Of a DNA stretch of 64,000 bases, positions 35,674 through 44,648 are shown piece after piece. The translations under genes and the position numbers were made by a program. Source of the DNA: Bacillota bacterium (GTDB lineage Bacteria > Bacillota > Bacilli > Bacillales_A > Planococcaceae); contig JAEXYZ010000037.1 of NCBI GenBank assembly GCA_023405135.1, positions 59,314-123,313 of the forward strand. Direction: 5' to 3'. Under the pieces are notes generated by a model. That model was not told the DNA's origin, ran no database searches, and saw only the letters and a list, made by a program, of their open reading frames with translations. Each line of letters opens with the position of its first letter. The stretch's first letter is position 1.

Positions 35674-36502
35674 TTTGATTTAATAAATCATTTTTCGTTT
35701 TTGGAAATGCTTCTTGAGAAAAGGGGTAACCATTCATAATAAAATGATTTGCTAACTCGAATACCCAAGGCTTTTCTAGATGAGCTTGTCTTAATAAATC
35801 ATCCTTTTCAAATAGGCCTTGTGCTTCACCAAAATAAATGATTTTCCCTTTATCAAATACAATGAATAGGTCAGCCCATTCATAGGCTAAATTTATATCA
35901 TGAGTAGAAAGTAAAAAAGTTCGCTTATTATTTTCTAATTGACGTAAATACTCAAGCATTTGGGTGGTAAAATAGTGATCGAGTCCGCCAGTTGGTTCAT
36001 CTAATAAAAAAATGCTTGGATTCATAGCGTAAACTCCCGCGATCGAAACACGCTTTTTTTGTCCACCACTTAAAAAATGAATCGGTTTATTTTTTAATTC
36101 TTCCAGTTGCGTTAATTCAATCGCTTTTTCAGTCATTTCATTTATCTTTTCAACTGACCAGCCTAAATTAAAAGGGCCTATTGCAATATCCTGTTTTACA
36201 GTACCTGCGAAAAGTTGGTTATCTGCATCTTGAAATACAAGACCAATTTTCTGTCGCAGTTCCTTCAAAGCCTTCTTTGTATAATGTAACTTTTCGTTTT
36301 GAAATTCGATTTGTCCTGATGTCGGTTTAATTAGCCCCATTAATAATTGAAAAAATGTTGATTTGCCGGAACCGTTCTGTCCAAGAACTGCGATTTTTGC
36401 ATTTTGAGGAATATCAACAGTAAGCTCTTTTATAGCCCATGTACCATCAGGGTATTGATAACTGACTTCGCTTAGACGAAAGTACGGATTCATTCCATTC
36501 AC
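35639..36502 (-). CDS. cbiO: Cobalt ECF transporter ATPase
   Basis: 287 residues. ATP-hydrolysing subunit of the cobalt energy-coupling-factor importer at the inner membrane face. Walker A GQNGSGKST (near residue 38), signature LSGGQKKR (near 144) and Walker B IFLLDEPTGGL (near 161) are intact, with switch His in STHDINLAYEW. It is the last gene of cbiMNQO, three bases after cbiQ. Confidence 0.93.
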   Translation of the reverse strand: MNGMNPYFRLSEVSYQYPDGTWAIKELTVDIPQNAKIAVLGQNGSGKSTFFQLLMGLIKPTSGQIEFQNEKLHYTKKALKELRQKIGLVFQDADNQLFAGTVKQDIAIGPFNLGWSVEKINEMTEKAIELTQLEELKNKPIHFLSGGQKKRVSIAGVYAMNPSIFLLDEPTGGLDHYFTTQMLEYLRQLENNKRTFLLSTHDINLAYEWADLFIVFDKGKIIYFGEAQGLFEKDDLLRQAHLEKPWVFELANHFIMNGYPFSQEAFPKTKNDLLNQIKKASQKSLLR

Positions 36503-36505
36503 TCC

Positions 36506-37276
36506 TTAAAATAGAACGATAATAAAGTTAGTTGAAAAGAAAAGACCTATTAAAAACCAATTTTTAGGGTTTAACTTTTTGGAATCATTAAAGAAATTGT
36601 ACCCTTCAGAGTGATTGCCTCCACGAGCTTCCATTGCAAGAGATAATGTATAACTTCGATGAAAAACTTCCTGGAACAACGATGTAATTAACACCCCTAA
36701 GGAATGAAAAGAGCTTTTTATCGTATGGTAACCTAGACGTGCATTTTGGGCGATAAAAATTTGCTGCATACTATTAAGAAAAATAAAAATAAAGCGATAT
36801 GTTAATTCAAATAGCTCAATGAATAATAATGGAACCTTACATTTTCTAAGTACAACACATATTTCTTGGATAGAAGTTGTTAAAATTAAAAAATATAAAC
36901 AGCTTACAGAACCAATTGAAGTAATGATTAAGTTTAGCGCAGTCTCAAGGCTATAAGAACTAATAAAAATATAGTAATTAGCTATTTTCGAGTTCCAAAT
37001 GACGTGTTCAATACTTTTTGAAAATGAAAACAGAATAGTAACTGCACTCGTAATAATAAAGAACAATGGTATGGCGAGTAATTTACTAAAATATTTAAAA
37101 GGAATTTTAGCGAAAAAAATAATCATAGAGCTCATCAAACAAAATGTCCAAATTGTCACATACGTATTGTGCAAAGCTAGAAGAAGAAGTAACGAACCGA
37201 TAGAAAAAATTATTTTTTCACTAGAATGAACATCCTTTAAACCATTAATGTAAGCATATTTATCAATTAACAACAT
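36506..37276 (-). CDS. cbiQ: Cobalt ECF transporter transmembrane subunit
   Basis: 256 residues with about five to six membrane segments. CbiQ is the T-subunit linking the substrate protein CbiM to the ATPase. The coupling motif typical of the family is seen as SLAMEARGGNHSEGY near residue 212 (the A-R-G box). It lies between cbiN and cbiO with gaps of a few bases. Confidence 0.9.
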   Translation of the reverse strand: MLLIDKYAYINGLKDVHSSEKIIFSIGSLLLLLALHNTYVTIWTFCLMSSMIIFFAKIPFKYFSKLLAIPLFFIITSAVTILFSFSKSIEHVIWNSKIANYYIFISSYSLETALNLIITSIGSVSCLYFLILTTSIQEICVVLRKCKVPLLFIELFELTYRFIFIFLNSMQQIFIAQNARLGYHTIKSSFHSLGVLITSLFQEVFHRSYTLSLAMEARGGNHSEGYNFFNDSKKLNPKNWFLIGLFFSTNFIIVLF

Positions 37277-37282
37277 AACGAT

Positions 37283-37567
37283 CTATTCATTACCTTGCCT
37301 TTGATGACGTCCTCGAGTGAAACCGATAAAGTAGCCAATAAATCCGGCTCCAATCGCAGCCTGTAATACAAATAGTAAACTTTCAATTTCACCGCTAGGA
37401 GGCTCCCAAATTGCTTCAAACCAAGGCTCGTACTCTTTATTAATTTCACTAATCGCTGCTTCAGCTTCTCCATCTGCTCCACCAAACTCTGCGTTCTTTT
37501 GAATGAATAATGGAATAATCGCAAGTAAAACGACGATAGATAGTAAAAGAAGATTTTTCTTTAACAT
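37283..37567 (-). CDS. cbiN: Cobalt transport protein CbiN
   Basis: 94 residues with two membrane segments (about 5-22 and 65-85) flanking an outer loop GADGEAEAAISEINKEYEPWFE. CbiN assists CbiM in cobalt uptake. Its ATG overlaps the cbiM stop by one base (TAATG), so the pair is translationally coupled. Confidence 0.92.
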   Translation of the reverse strand: MLKKNLLLLSIVVLLAIIPLFIQKNAEFGGADGEAEAAISEINKEYEPWFEAIWEPPSGEIESLLFVLQAAIGAGFIGYFIGFTRGRHQRQGNE

Positions 37568-38316
37568 TATTGTTGTGCCTCCTTTGTCTTAAAGATTCGT
37601 AGAGCTGCTAGTTCACGTACGTTATATTTTTGTAAGAAATTCATAACAATTACTGTTAAAATCCCTTCACTTACTGCTAAAGGAACTTGTGTTAACGAAA
37701 AGATGCTACTAAATTTAATAAATGATTGCCAGATACCGCCTACTTCAGATGGGAAAGCTAGTGCTAGTTGAAGAGAGGTCACCACATATGTACCTAAATC
37801 ACCTAACATAGCAGCAAAGAATACTGCAACTGAAAAGGAGAATCCGATTTTTCTAGAAAGGTTGTACACACCATAAGCAATAAATGGTCCAACAATAGCC
37901 ATTGAGAAAATATTCGCGCCGAGGGTTGTTAACCCCCCGTGGGCTAGAAGTAATGCTTGGAATAATAAAACAATGGAACCTACCACAGACATAGCGAGAG
38001 GACCAAATAACATAGTACCAAGTCCAACTCCTGTAGGGTGTGAACAGCTACCAGTTACTGAAGGTATTTTCAATGCTGATAAAACAAAGGCAAAGGCTCC
38101 TGATAATGCGAGTAACATTTTTGTTTCTGGATTTTCAGCCACTGTTTTCCGAATAGATCTTAAACCTAAAATGAAAAATGGTAGTGACATGACAGACCAA
38201 AAGATAGACCATTGAAGAGGTAAAAATCCTTCCATAATGTGCATCGCGTATGCCTGTTTCGGAATAAATAGTAGGGCGATTAAGAAATAGCTCAATTTCA
38301 AAATCTGTTTTTTCAT
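37567..38316 (-). CDS. cbiM: Cobalt ECF substrate-binding membrane protein
   Basis: 249 residues. The S-component that binds Co2+. After a signal-like start, the mature N-terminus is MHIMEGFLPLQW, whose His2 and N-terminal Met-His arrangement is the metal site in the family; SCSHPTGVGLGTMLFGP (near 90) carries the second His. About seven membrane segments. AGGAGG precedes the ATG. It is the first gene of the operon and lies below a cobalamin riboswitch and terminator. Confidence 0.94.
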   Translation of the reverse strand: MKKQILKLSYFLIALLFIPKQAYAMHIMEGFLPLQWSIFWSVMSLPFFILGLRSIRKTVAENPETKMLLALSGAFAFVLSALKIPSVTGSCSHPTGVGLGTMLFGPLAMSVVGSIVLLFQALLLAHGGLTTLGANIFSMAIVGPFIAYGVYNLSRKIGFSFSVAVFFAAMLGDLGTYVVTSLQLALAFPSEVGGIWQSFIKFSSIFSLTQVPLAVSEGILTVIVMNFLQKYNVRELAALRIFKTKEAQQ

Positions 38317-38357
38317 AACTTTTTCCTCCTAAATTAATTTTGATGACGAAAAAGTGC

Positions 38358-38391
38358 AATAAAAAAAGCACTTTTAAGTAGGAAAAGTGCA
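38358..38391 (-). terminator. Riboswitch-linked terminator before cbiM
   Basis: On the minus strand GCACTTTT and AAAAGTGC form the stem, followed by TTTTTTTATT. It lies between the aptamer and cbiM, as expected for an expression platform. Confidence 0.85.
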
Positions 38392-38456
38392 TGAAAAATT
38401 AGCAATAAAGTTTGCCATTTTCATACCTATCCTCGTAGGTTGAAACATTAATTACT

Positions 38457-38614
38457 ATTTTTTTGGCAGGTCTCCTGGCTTATCATCAACACTTCTCACA
38501 CCTTCCCGTTTTACACAGTGGTATTTTGTGAGTTGCTCCGATTTACAGTGGCGGGACCGCGACGAATTTGCATCGTACTTCCCTTTTAAGCTAACTTTCA
38601 TTAGCACCAAAAAA
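38457..38614 (-). promoter_or_regulatory. Cobalamin riboswitch controlling cbiMNQO
   Basis: The minus strand shows the conserved parts in order: GGGAAGTACGATGCAAATTC, GCGGTCCCGCCACTGTAA, and the B12 box AAGCCAGGAGACCTGCC. The closing stem is CCAAAAAA/TTTTTTGG. High adenosylcobalamin should stop cobalt import. Confidence 0.95.
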
Positions 38615-38758
38615 TAATTCAGTTGTCATCATTACAAAAATAGTGTAGCACCAAGATTTCTATTTTTCTATATTTTTTAAAAAATAGGTAATTATTCTTT
38701 TTATTATTTTTATAATGTGATATTTTTAATTCATAAAATGATTATACAACTTAATAGG

Positions 38759-38913
38759 TTATCAAGTGCTCGATTATTCGAGGTAAAAGGGAAACCAGTG
38801 CAAATCTGGTACAGCCCCCGCTACTGTAATTGCTGATGAAATCACAATGCCACCAACTATTTGGGAAGGCGTGAGAGTAAAACGAAGCTTAAGTCAGGAA
38901 ACCTGCTTGATAA
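38759..38913 (+). promoter_or_regulatory. Cobalamin riboswitch controlling the B12 operon
   Basis: Perfect 8-bp closing stem TTATCAAG (38759-38766) / CTTGATAA (38906-38913). Conserved core elements: GGGAAACCAGTGCAAATCTG, ACAGCCCCCGCTACTGTAA, and the B12 box AAGTCAGGAAACCTGC. It is divergent from the cbiM riboswitch, 145 bases away. Confidence 0.95.
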
Positions 38914-38997
38914 CTCTTCGAACAAACTTTTCGGAGGGAGAAGTTTAGGTAGAGTAGTATTCCATACTATTTTTGTTTATTCTTTTTACGAATAATC

Positions 38998-39034
38998 AGG
39001 CCTTTACTCCCTTTGAGAGTAAAGGCCTTTTTCT
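38998..39034 (+). terminator. Riboswitch-linked terminator before cbiH
   Basis: AGGCCTTTACTC and GAGTAAAGGCCT form a perfect 12-bp stem followed by TTTTTCT, 66 bases before the first B12 gene. Confidence 0.92.
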
Positions 39035-39099
39035 ATTTAGAAATTTTCTAGAAGTTAAAGCGCTTTGTTCGATCATTGCATTTATAAGGGGGAGAAATA

Positions 39100-40755
39100 T
39101 TGCAAAAAGGTAAAATCTTTGTCGTTGGATTTGGACCAGGAGATTATGAACATATTACAAAACGGGCAATTGATGCATTGCAGCAAAGTGATTTTATTAT
39201 CGGTTACAAAACGTACGTCGAGCTTATTGAACATCTTGTAACTGCAAAATCAATTATTAGCACAGGGATGACAGAGGAAGTATCTCGAGCACAGGAAGCT
39301 GTTAAACAAGCACAAGCGGGAAAAATTGTATCTGTTATTTCGAGCGGTGATGCCGGTGTATATGGTATGGCAGGTCTTGTTTATGAAGTGTTAATCGAGC
39401 TTGGATGGACAGAAAAGGAAGGCATTGCTGTTGAAATTGTACCTGGAATTTCAGCTATTAATTCTTGTGCCAGTCTACTTGGGGCACCAATTATGCATGA
39501 TGCTTGCACGATAAGCTTAAGTGATCATTTAACACCTTGGAAAATAATCGAGAAACGTATCGAAGCAGCAGCAATGGCTGATTTTGTCATCGCGTTTTAT
39601 AACCCGAAAAGTGGTAGAAGAACAAGGCAAATTGTTGAAGCTCAGCGGATTTTATTGGAATATCGATCACCTGACACACCAGTTGGACTTGTGAAAAGTG
39701 CATATCGTGATCGACAAAATATTGTAATGACAACGTTGGAAGATATGTTAAACCATGATATTGGCATGTTAACGACAGTAGTTGTCGGAAATTCGACGAC
39801 CTTCTTTTATGACAATAAAATGATTACCCCTCGAGGTTATCAAAGAAAATATACTCTTGGTGAAGAAAAGCAGCCATTACGCCCACATCAACGCTTGAAA
39901 AAAGAAGCAGAACCATGGGCGATGGATCAAGAAACAGGAGAGGCTGCAACGGGGTATGAGCATATTGAAATAAGACCTAAAGAAAAATCAATACAACCGT
40001 CTAAAAAATCTTCCTTTGAGATGGCACATTTAGCGGTGTCCCTTTTAACAAATGGGCATTCTTCAGTAGCTACATCGGAGAAAAAAATTGTACAACAATC
40101 TATTGAATCCATCTTTGAAGTTGCAGTAAGTCCCGGGGTGGCTAATAAATTTTTCTCACCAGAGCAAATGAGAACACTAGCGGACATTGTTGGTGAAGAA
40201 GGCACAATGGAATATACACCAGATCATCAAATTCATTTAAAAATACCGACTAATGACCCGGCAACGATTACGGAACAGCTTCAATCTGTTGGGTTTTTAA
40301 TCGCTCCAATAGGGGATGTTGCAAACGTTAAAGCGTGCGATTTTTGCTATGGAGAAAAAGCCGATTCAATTCCGTATGCTGAGGCGCTCCAGGAAAAGTT
40401 TGGCGGCATGAAGCTTCCGAAACAATTACATATTGGTTTTAACGGTTGCGGGATGGCGTGTTATCGGGCAGTTTTTGATGATATAGGAATTGTTTATAGA
40501 AAAAATAAGTTTGATATATTCCTTGGTGCGAAACCGGTTGGAAGAACAGCTCATGCTGCACAGCCAATTGTTGAAGGGGTGGAACCAGAGCAGCTAATCC
40601 CTTTGATTACGGACATTATTAACGAATATAAAGAAAATGCTCATCCGAATGAACGGTTATTTAAATATTTTAAACGAGTGAAAAAAATATTGAACTTTGA
40701 GTATCAAGAGATGGGAAGCAAAATAAAAATCGAACCAGCTCCATGTGGTGATTAG
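39100..40755 (+). CDS. cbiH60: Cobalt-precorrin-3 C17-methyltransferase fused to an iron-sulfur domain (CbiH60 type)
   Basis: 551 residues, TTG start with AAGGGGGAG upstream. The N-terminal 240 residues are a SAM-dependent tetrapyrrole methylase (VVGFGPGDYEHIT; SSGDAGVYGMAG; EIVPGISAINSCASLLGAP), which methylates C17 and contracts the ring. The C-terminal part resembles the nitrite/sulfite-reductase fold, with CDFC near residue 413 and CGMAC near 450, a probable [4Fe-4S] site. This long form matches CbiH60 described from B. megaterium. It begins the B12 operon behind the riboswitch. Confidence 0.92.
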   Translation: MQKGKIFVVGFGPGDYEHITKRAIDALQQSDFIIGYKTYVELIEHLVTAKSIISTGMTEEVSRAQEAVKQAQAGKIVSVISSGDAGVYGMAGLVYEVLIELGWTEKEGIAVEIVPGISAINSCASLLGAPIMHDACTISLSDHLTPWKIIEKRIEAAAMADFVIAFYNPKSGRRTRQIVEAQRILLEYRSPDTPVGLVKSAYRDRQNIVMTTLEDMLNHDIGMLTTVVVGNSTTFFYDNKMITPRGYQRKYTLGEEKQPLRPHQRLKKEAEPWAMDQETGEAATGYEHIEIRPKEKSIQPSKKSSFEMAHLAVSLLTNGHSSVATSEKKIVQQSIESIFEVAVSPGVANKFFSPEQMRTLADIVGEEGTMEYTPDHQIHLKIPTNDPATITEQLQSVGFLIAPIGDVANVKACDFCYGEKADSIPYAEALQEKFGGMKLPKQLHIGFNGCGMACYRAVFDDIGIVYRKNKFDIFLGAKPVGRTAHAAQPIVEGVEPEQLIPLITDIINEYKENAHPNERLFKYFKRVKKILNFEYQEMGSKIKIEPAPCGD

Positions 40756-40765
40756 GAGGATTGTG

Positions 40766-41545
40766 ATGATTTTATTTTTAGCAGGTACAAGCGATGCAAG
40801 GGAACTCGCTGTTCGCTTACAAAATAAAGGTTATTCGTTATTAGCAACAGTAGTTACACAATCTGCTGCTAATAGTCTTGCGCAAGAAAGTATTCCACAT
40901 CATATTGGTCGCTTAACTGCTGAAGAGATGCAATCGTTATGTTTGAAAAATGGCTGTACATGTGTTATTGATGCAAGTCATCCGTTTGCAGAAGAAGCAT
41001 CAAAACAAGCGATGAAGGCGGCTCAAGCAATAAATGTTCCGTATATACGATTTGAACGAAAACAAGAGCACTATAGTCACTCGCTTATTACCAAAGTAGA
41101 TAGCTATCAACAAGCCGCGGAATTAGCTTTGCAAAAAGGCGGTACAATTATGCTAACGACAGGAAGTAAAACATTAAAAACGTTCACAAATGTATTGAAT
41201 GGAAAAGAAGGAATTCGTGTAATAGCTCGTATGCTTCCAAATATTGAAAATATGGAGAAGTGTCAGGAGTTAGGTGTCGCTCAGAAAGATATCGTTGCAA
41301 TTCAAGGACCATTCACTAAGGAATTAAACACCGCCTTATATAAGCAATACGGAGTGACCGTAATGATTACGAAGGAAAGTGGAAAAGTGGGCTCCGTTGA
41401 TGAAAAAATTGAGGCAGCTTTAGATTGTGGAATTGAAATTATCTTAATAAAACGCCCGCAGGTTCAATACGGACAACAATATGAAACATTCGAGGGAGTA
41501 GAAGAAGCTCTAAAACAGTTAGGAGGAAATTTAGTTGAATTTTAA
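40766..41545 (+). CDS. cbiJ: Cobalt-precorrin-6A reductase
   Basis: 259 residues from the ATG at 40766, which has TTAGGAGG upstream; an earlier in-frame start overlaps that site. It reduces cobalt-precorrin-6A using NAD(P)H. The Rossmann-like start MILFLAGTSDARELAVRL and the substrate motifs IDASHPFAEEASKQA (near 76) and IAIQGPF-like VAIQGPFTKELN (near 180) are typical. It overlaps the TTG of cbiC by 11 bases. Confidence 0.92.
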   Translation: MILFLAGTSDARELAVRLQNKGYSLLATVVTQSAANSLAQESIPHHIGRLTAEEMQSLCLKNGCTCVIDASHPFAEEASKQAMKAAQAINVPYIRFERKQEHYSHSLITKVDSYQQAAELALQKGGTIMLTTGSKTLKTFTNVLNGKEGIRVIARMLPNIENMEKCQELGVAQKDIVAIQGPFTKELNTALYKQYGVTVMITKESGKVGSVDEKIEAALDCGIEIILIKRPQVQYGQQYETFEGVEEALKQLGGNLVEF

Positions 41546-42194
41546 TACAGACTTTACACCATTAACAGTTGATCCGGATAAAATTTATGACTATAGCTTT
41601 TCAATTATTGAAGAGGAAATGGGGGAACACAATTTTACAGAAGATCAATGGAAAGTTGTTCGACGTGTAATCCATGCATCAGCAGATTTTGAATTAGGAC
41701 GTAGTGTCATGTTTACTCCAGATGCAATTGAAGCTGGTATTCAAGCTATATTAGCAGGGCGCCATGTAATAGCAGACGTTCAAATGATTGAAAGTGGATC
41801 AGGACGCAAACGATTCCAAAAATATGGTGGAGATTTACATTGTTATATTGCTGATCCAGATGTTGCAAAAGAAGCAAAAGCACAAAATGCAACTCGTGCG
41901 ATTATTTCGATGCAAAAAGCAGTTCGTGAAAATGAAGGGGGCATTTATGCGATTGGGAATGCACCTACTGCGTTACTTGAGTTAATTCGGCTTATTAAAG
42001 AAGGTATTGCCAAGCCAGATTTAATCATCGGTATGCCGGTTGGTTTCGTTTCAGCAGCAGAATCAAAAGAGGAACTTGCTAAACTAAAAGGCATTCCGTT
42101 TATTACAAACGTAGGACGAAAAGGTGGTAGTACAGTAACGGTTGCAGCATTAAATGCAATTTCTATTTTGGCGGACGAACGAGCAAAAAAATAA
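41535..42194 (+). CDS. cbiC: Cobalt-precorrin-8 methylmutase
   Basis: 219 residues, TTG start preceded by AGGAGG. It moves the C11 methyl to C12, giving cobyrinate. The catalytic His lies in RRVIHASADFELGRSVMF near residue 49, and the C-terminal NVGRKGGSTVTVAALNA is the family's hallmark. A 149-base gap, unusually large for this operon, separates it from cbiD. Confidence 0.93.
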   Translation: MNFNTDFTPLTVDPDKIYDYSFSIIEEEMGEHNFTEDQWKVVRRVIHASADFELGRSVMFTPDAIEAGIQAILAGRHVIADVQMIESGSGRKRFQKYGGDLHCYIADPDVAKEAKAQNATRAIISMQKAVRENEGGIYAIGNAPTALLELIRLIKEGIAKPDLIIGMPVGFVSAAESKEELAKLKGIPFITNVGRKGGSTVTVAALNAISILADERAKK

Positions 42195-42290
42195 TGTGAC
42201 TCTTCCATCCGTTTTAAACTTTTACGGTCAGTTAATCTCCGACTAGTTTTACTTTGTTCTTCGCATACTTGGAGGAAAACTCTACACCTG

Positions 42291-42319
42291 TTGTTTCAAT
42301 TTTTCGGTGCAGATAAATT
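42291..42319 (+). promoter_or_regulatory. Weak candidate promoter inside the B12 operon
   Basis: In the only long gap of the operon (42195-42343) TTGTTT, 17 bases and TAAATT are found 25 bases before cbiD. Both boxes are imperfect. If real, it would let the later genes escape part of the riboswitch control. Confidence 0.3.
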
Positions 42320-42343
42320 ACTGACTGTTAAGGCGGGATAAAG

Positions 42344-43477
42344 ATGAAAAGTAAAGAAAAAAAAGATCCAAAGAGCATGCGTAATGGATTTACAACTGGA
42401 GCTTGTGCAACTGCAGTAACAAAGGCAGCGTTGATGGCCCTAATAACAAATGAAGAACAAAAATCTGCCACTATTCATCTTCCAATAGGACAAGATGCAA
42501 CCTTTAAGATTGAATCATGCATATTTGAAGATGGTAAAGTAACGTGCGAAACGATTAAAGATGCCGGGGATGACCCGGATGCGACACACCAAGCGAGAAT
42601 TTTAAGTACTGTAAAATTTGTTGCGACCCCAGGAATTCATCTAGATGGAGGTGTTGGGGTTGGTCGAGTTACAAAACCGGGTTTACCAGTTGAAGTTGGA
42701 CAGGCAGCAATTAACCCGGTACCACGTAAAATGATTCTTTCAACTGTTCAACAGTTAATGGATGAATATGAAGTTCAATGTGGAGTTGAAGTAATAATTT
42801 CAGTTCCAGATGGAGAAGAAATTGCAAAGAAAACCCTTAATGGACGACTCGGGATTATTGGTGGTATTTCAATTTTAGGGACAAGAGGAATTGTTGTACC
42901 TTTTTCTAGCTCAGCTTACATGGCAAGTATCGTCCAAGCAATCAGTGTTGCAAAAGCAGCTGGATGCGACCATCTTGTCATCACAACTGGCGGGCGTAGT
43001 GAAAAATTTGCAATGGCACAATATCCTCAATTACCAGAAGAAGCCTTTATTGAGATGGGGGATTTTGTAGGTTTTACATTGAAGCATTGTAAAAGACAAA
43101 ATATTGCTCATGTATCTTTAGTTGGCATGATGGGGAAATTCTCGAAAGTTGCTCAAGGTGTTATGATGGTTCACTCGAAAAGTGCACCAATCAATTTTGA
43201 GTTTTTAGCAAATTTAGCTAGGGCAGCTGGTGCCAAAGAAGACATTGTTGAGCAAGTATTAACAGCAAACACGGCTGCACAAGTAGGAGATTTAATGCTA
43301 GAGCATGGTTATACACAATTTTTTGATCTCCTTTGTAAATCATGTTGCTATGAATCCTTAAATCACATTAAAGAAGGTATGACAATATCAACATCCATCT
43401 ATTCAATGAAAGGTCAATTACTAGGGAGGGCTGAGAACATTGCAACAATCAATCAAGATGATTGGCATTGGAGATAA
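42344..43477 (+). CDS. cbiD: Cobalt-precorrin-5B C1-methyltransferase
   Basis: 377 residues. CbiD methylates C1 in the anaerobic pathway and is one of its marker enzymes. The N-terminal RNGFTTGACATAVTKAALMA (residues 13-32), KDAGDDPDATH (near 83) and TTGGRSEKFA (near 216) are family signatures. Start ATG has AAGGCGGG upstream. The next gene starts 38 bases inside its end. Confidence 0.93.
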   Translation: MKSKEKKDPKSMRNGFTTGACATAVTKAALMALITNEEQKSATIHLPIGQDATFKIESCIFEDGKVTCETIKDAGDDPDATHQARILSTVKFVATPGIHLDGGVGVGRVTKPGLPVEVGQAAINPVPRKMILSTVQQLMDEYEVQCGVEVIISVPDGEEIAKKTLNGRLGIIGGISILGTRGIVVPFSSSAYMASIVQAISVAKAAGCDHLVITTGGRSEKFAMAQYPQLPEEAFIEMGDFVGFTLKHCKRQNIAHVSLVGMMGKFSKVAQGVMMVHSKSAPINFEFLANLARAAGAKEDIVEQVLTANTAAQVGDLMLEHGYTQFFDLLCKSCCYESLNHIKEGMTISTSIYSMKGQLLGRAENIATINQDDWHWR

Positions 43478-44648
43478 TGGGGTAATAGGACTACTCCCAC
43501 AATATAAACGATGGATAGAGGAAAGTGAAGTACTCGTTGGTGGTGAACGGGTACTCGAATTTTTCCCGCATTATCTAGGGGAAAAAGTAGTTATAAAAGG
43601 CGGGTTATCAAAACTTGTAGAAACTCTTCAGCAAGAAACGCGACCAACAGTAATTTTGGCTTCCGGTGACCCGTTATTTTATGGAATTGGCGGGTTTCTA
43701 GCTAAAAAACTCCCTTTAGAAATTTATCCGACAATGAGTTCTATACAGCTTGCATTTTCACGAATGAAGGAAAGCTGGCAAGATGCATATTTAACAAGTG
43801 TACATGGTCGTTCAATGAAGGGGCTTGCTCAACAGATTGATGGAAGAGAAAAAGTAGCAATACTTACGGATGAAGAAAATAACCCAAATAGGATTGCTAA
43901 ATATTTAAAACATTTTGGGATGAACGAATACAAGGCATTTATTGCTGAAAATTTAGATGGTACAGAAGAACGGGTAGGCTGGTATTCCCTCGATGAAATG
44001 GAAAGAGGAGAGTTCTCCCCTTTAAACGTTGTCATATTAAAAGCAATGTCTAAACCAAAATATTATTCTTTAGGAATTGATGATGAAGAGTTTTCTCAAA
44101 GGAAGCCTGATAAAGGACTCATCACTAAGAAAGAGATTCGTGTACTAAGCTTACAAGCGATGGAACTTCATTCATCTAGTGTTGTTTGGGATATTGGAAC
44201 ATGTACAGGATCGATGGCAATTGAAGCAGGGAAAATTGCGCGGGAAGGGCAAATATTTGCTGTAGAGAAAAATGCACCAGATTTAGAAAACTGTATACTC
44301 AATCAGCAAAAATTTCGTGTAGATATTACAACGATTCACTCAAAGGCGCCAGCTGGTCTAGAAGCTTTTCCAGATCCTGATGCAATCTTTATTGGGGGTT
44401 CTGGCGGTGAGATGGAGGAGCTTTTAAATGTTTGTATAAATCGTTTAAAGAAAAATGGACGGTTAGTTATGAATGTTGCGACGATAGAGAACTTGTATAA
44501 AGCGGTTGAGGTATTAAAAACATTTGGTTGCGAGGTTTCCATCTTACAGGCACAGCTTTCGCGAAGTAAACCGATTTTAGATATGACGCGCTTTGTTCCG
44601 TTGAACCCTATTTACATTATTACGGCAATGAAAGGAAATGAGAGATGA
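43440..44648 (+). CDS. cbiET: Fused cobalt-precorrin-7 methyltransferase (C5) / precorrin-6B C15-methyltransferase
   Basis: 402 residues, TTG start preceded by GGGAGGG in the end of cbiD. The N-terminal half (1-205) is the CbiE tetrapyrrole methylase with MIGIGDNG and LASGDPLFYGIGG. The C-terminal half (215-402) is CbiT, a class I SAM methyltransferase with the glycine motif WDIGTCTGSMAIEAGK and decarboxylase activity on the C12 acetate. The fusion corresponds to CobL. cbiL follows with a four-base overlap. Confidence 0.92.
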   Translation: MQQSIKMIGIGDNGVIGLLPQYKRWIEESEVLVGGERVLEFFPHYLGEKVVIKGGLSKLVETLQQETRPTVILASGDPLFYGIGGFLAKKLPLEIYPTMSSIQLAFSRMKESWQDAYLTSVHGRSMKGLAQQIDGREKVAILTDEENNPNRIAKYLKHFGMNEYKAFIAENLDGTEERVGWYSLDEMERGEFSPLNVVILKAMSKPKYYSLGIDDEEFSQRKPDKGLITKKEIRVLSLQAMELHSSSVVWDIGTCTGSMAIEAGKIAREGQIFAVEKNAPDLENCILNQQKFRVDITTIHSKAPAGLEAFPDPDAIFIGGSGGEMEELLNVCINRLKKNGRLVMNVATIENLYKAVEVLKTFGCEVSILQAQLSRSKPILDMTRFVPLNPIYIITAMKGNER

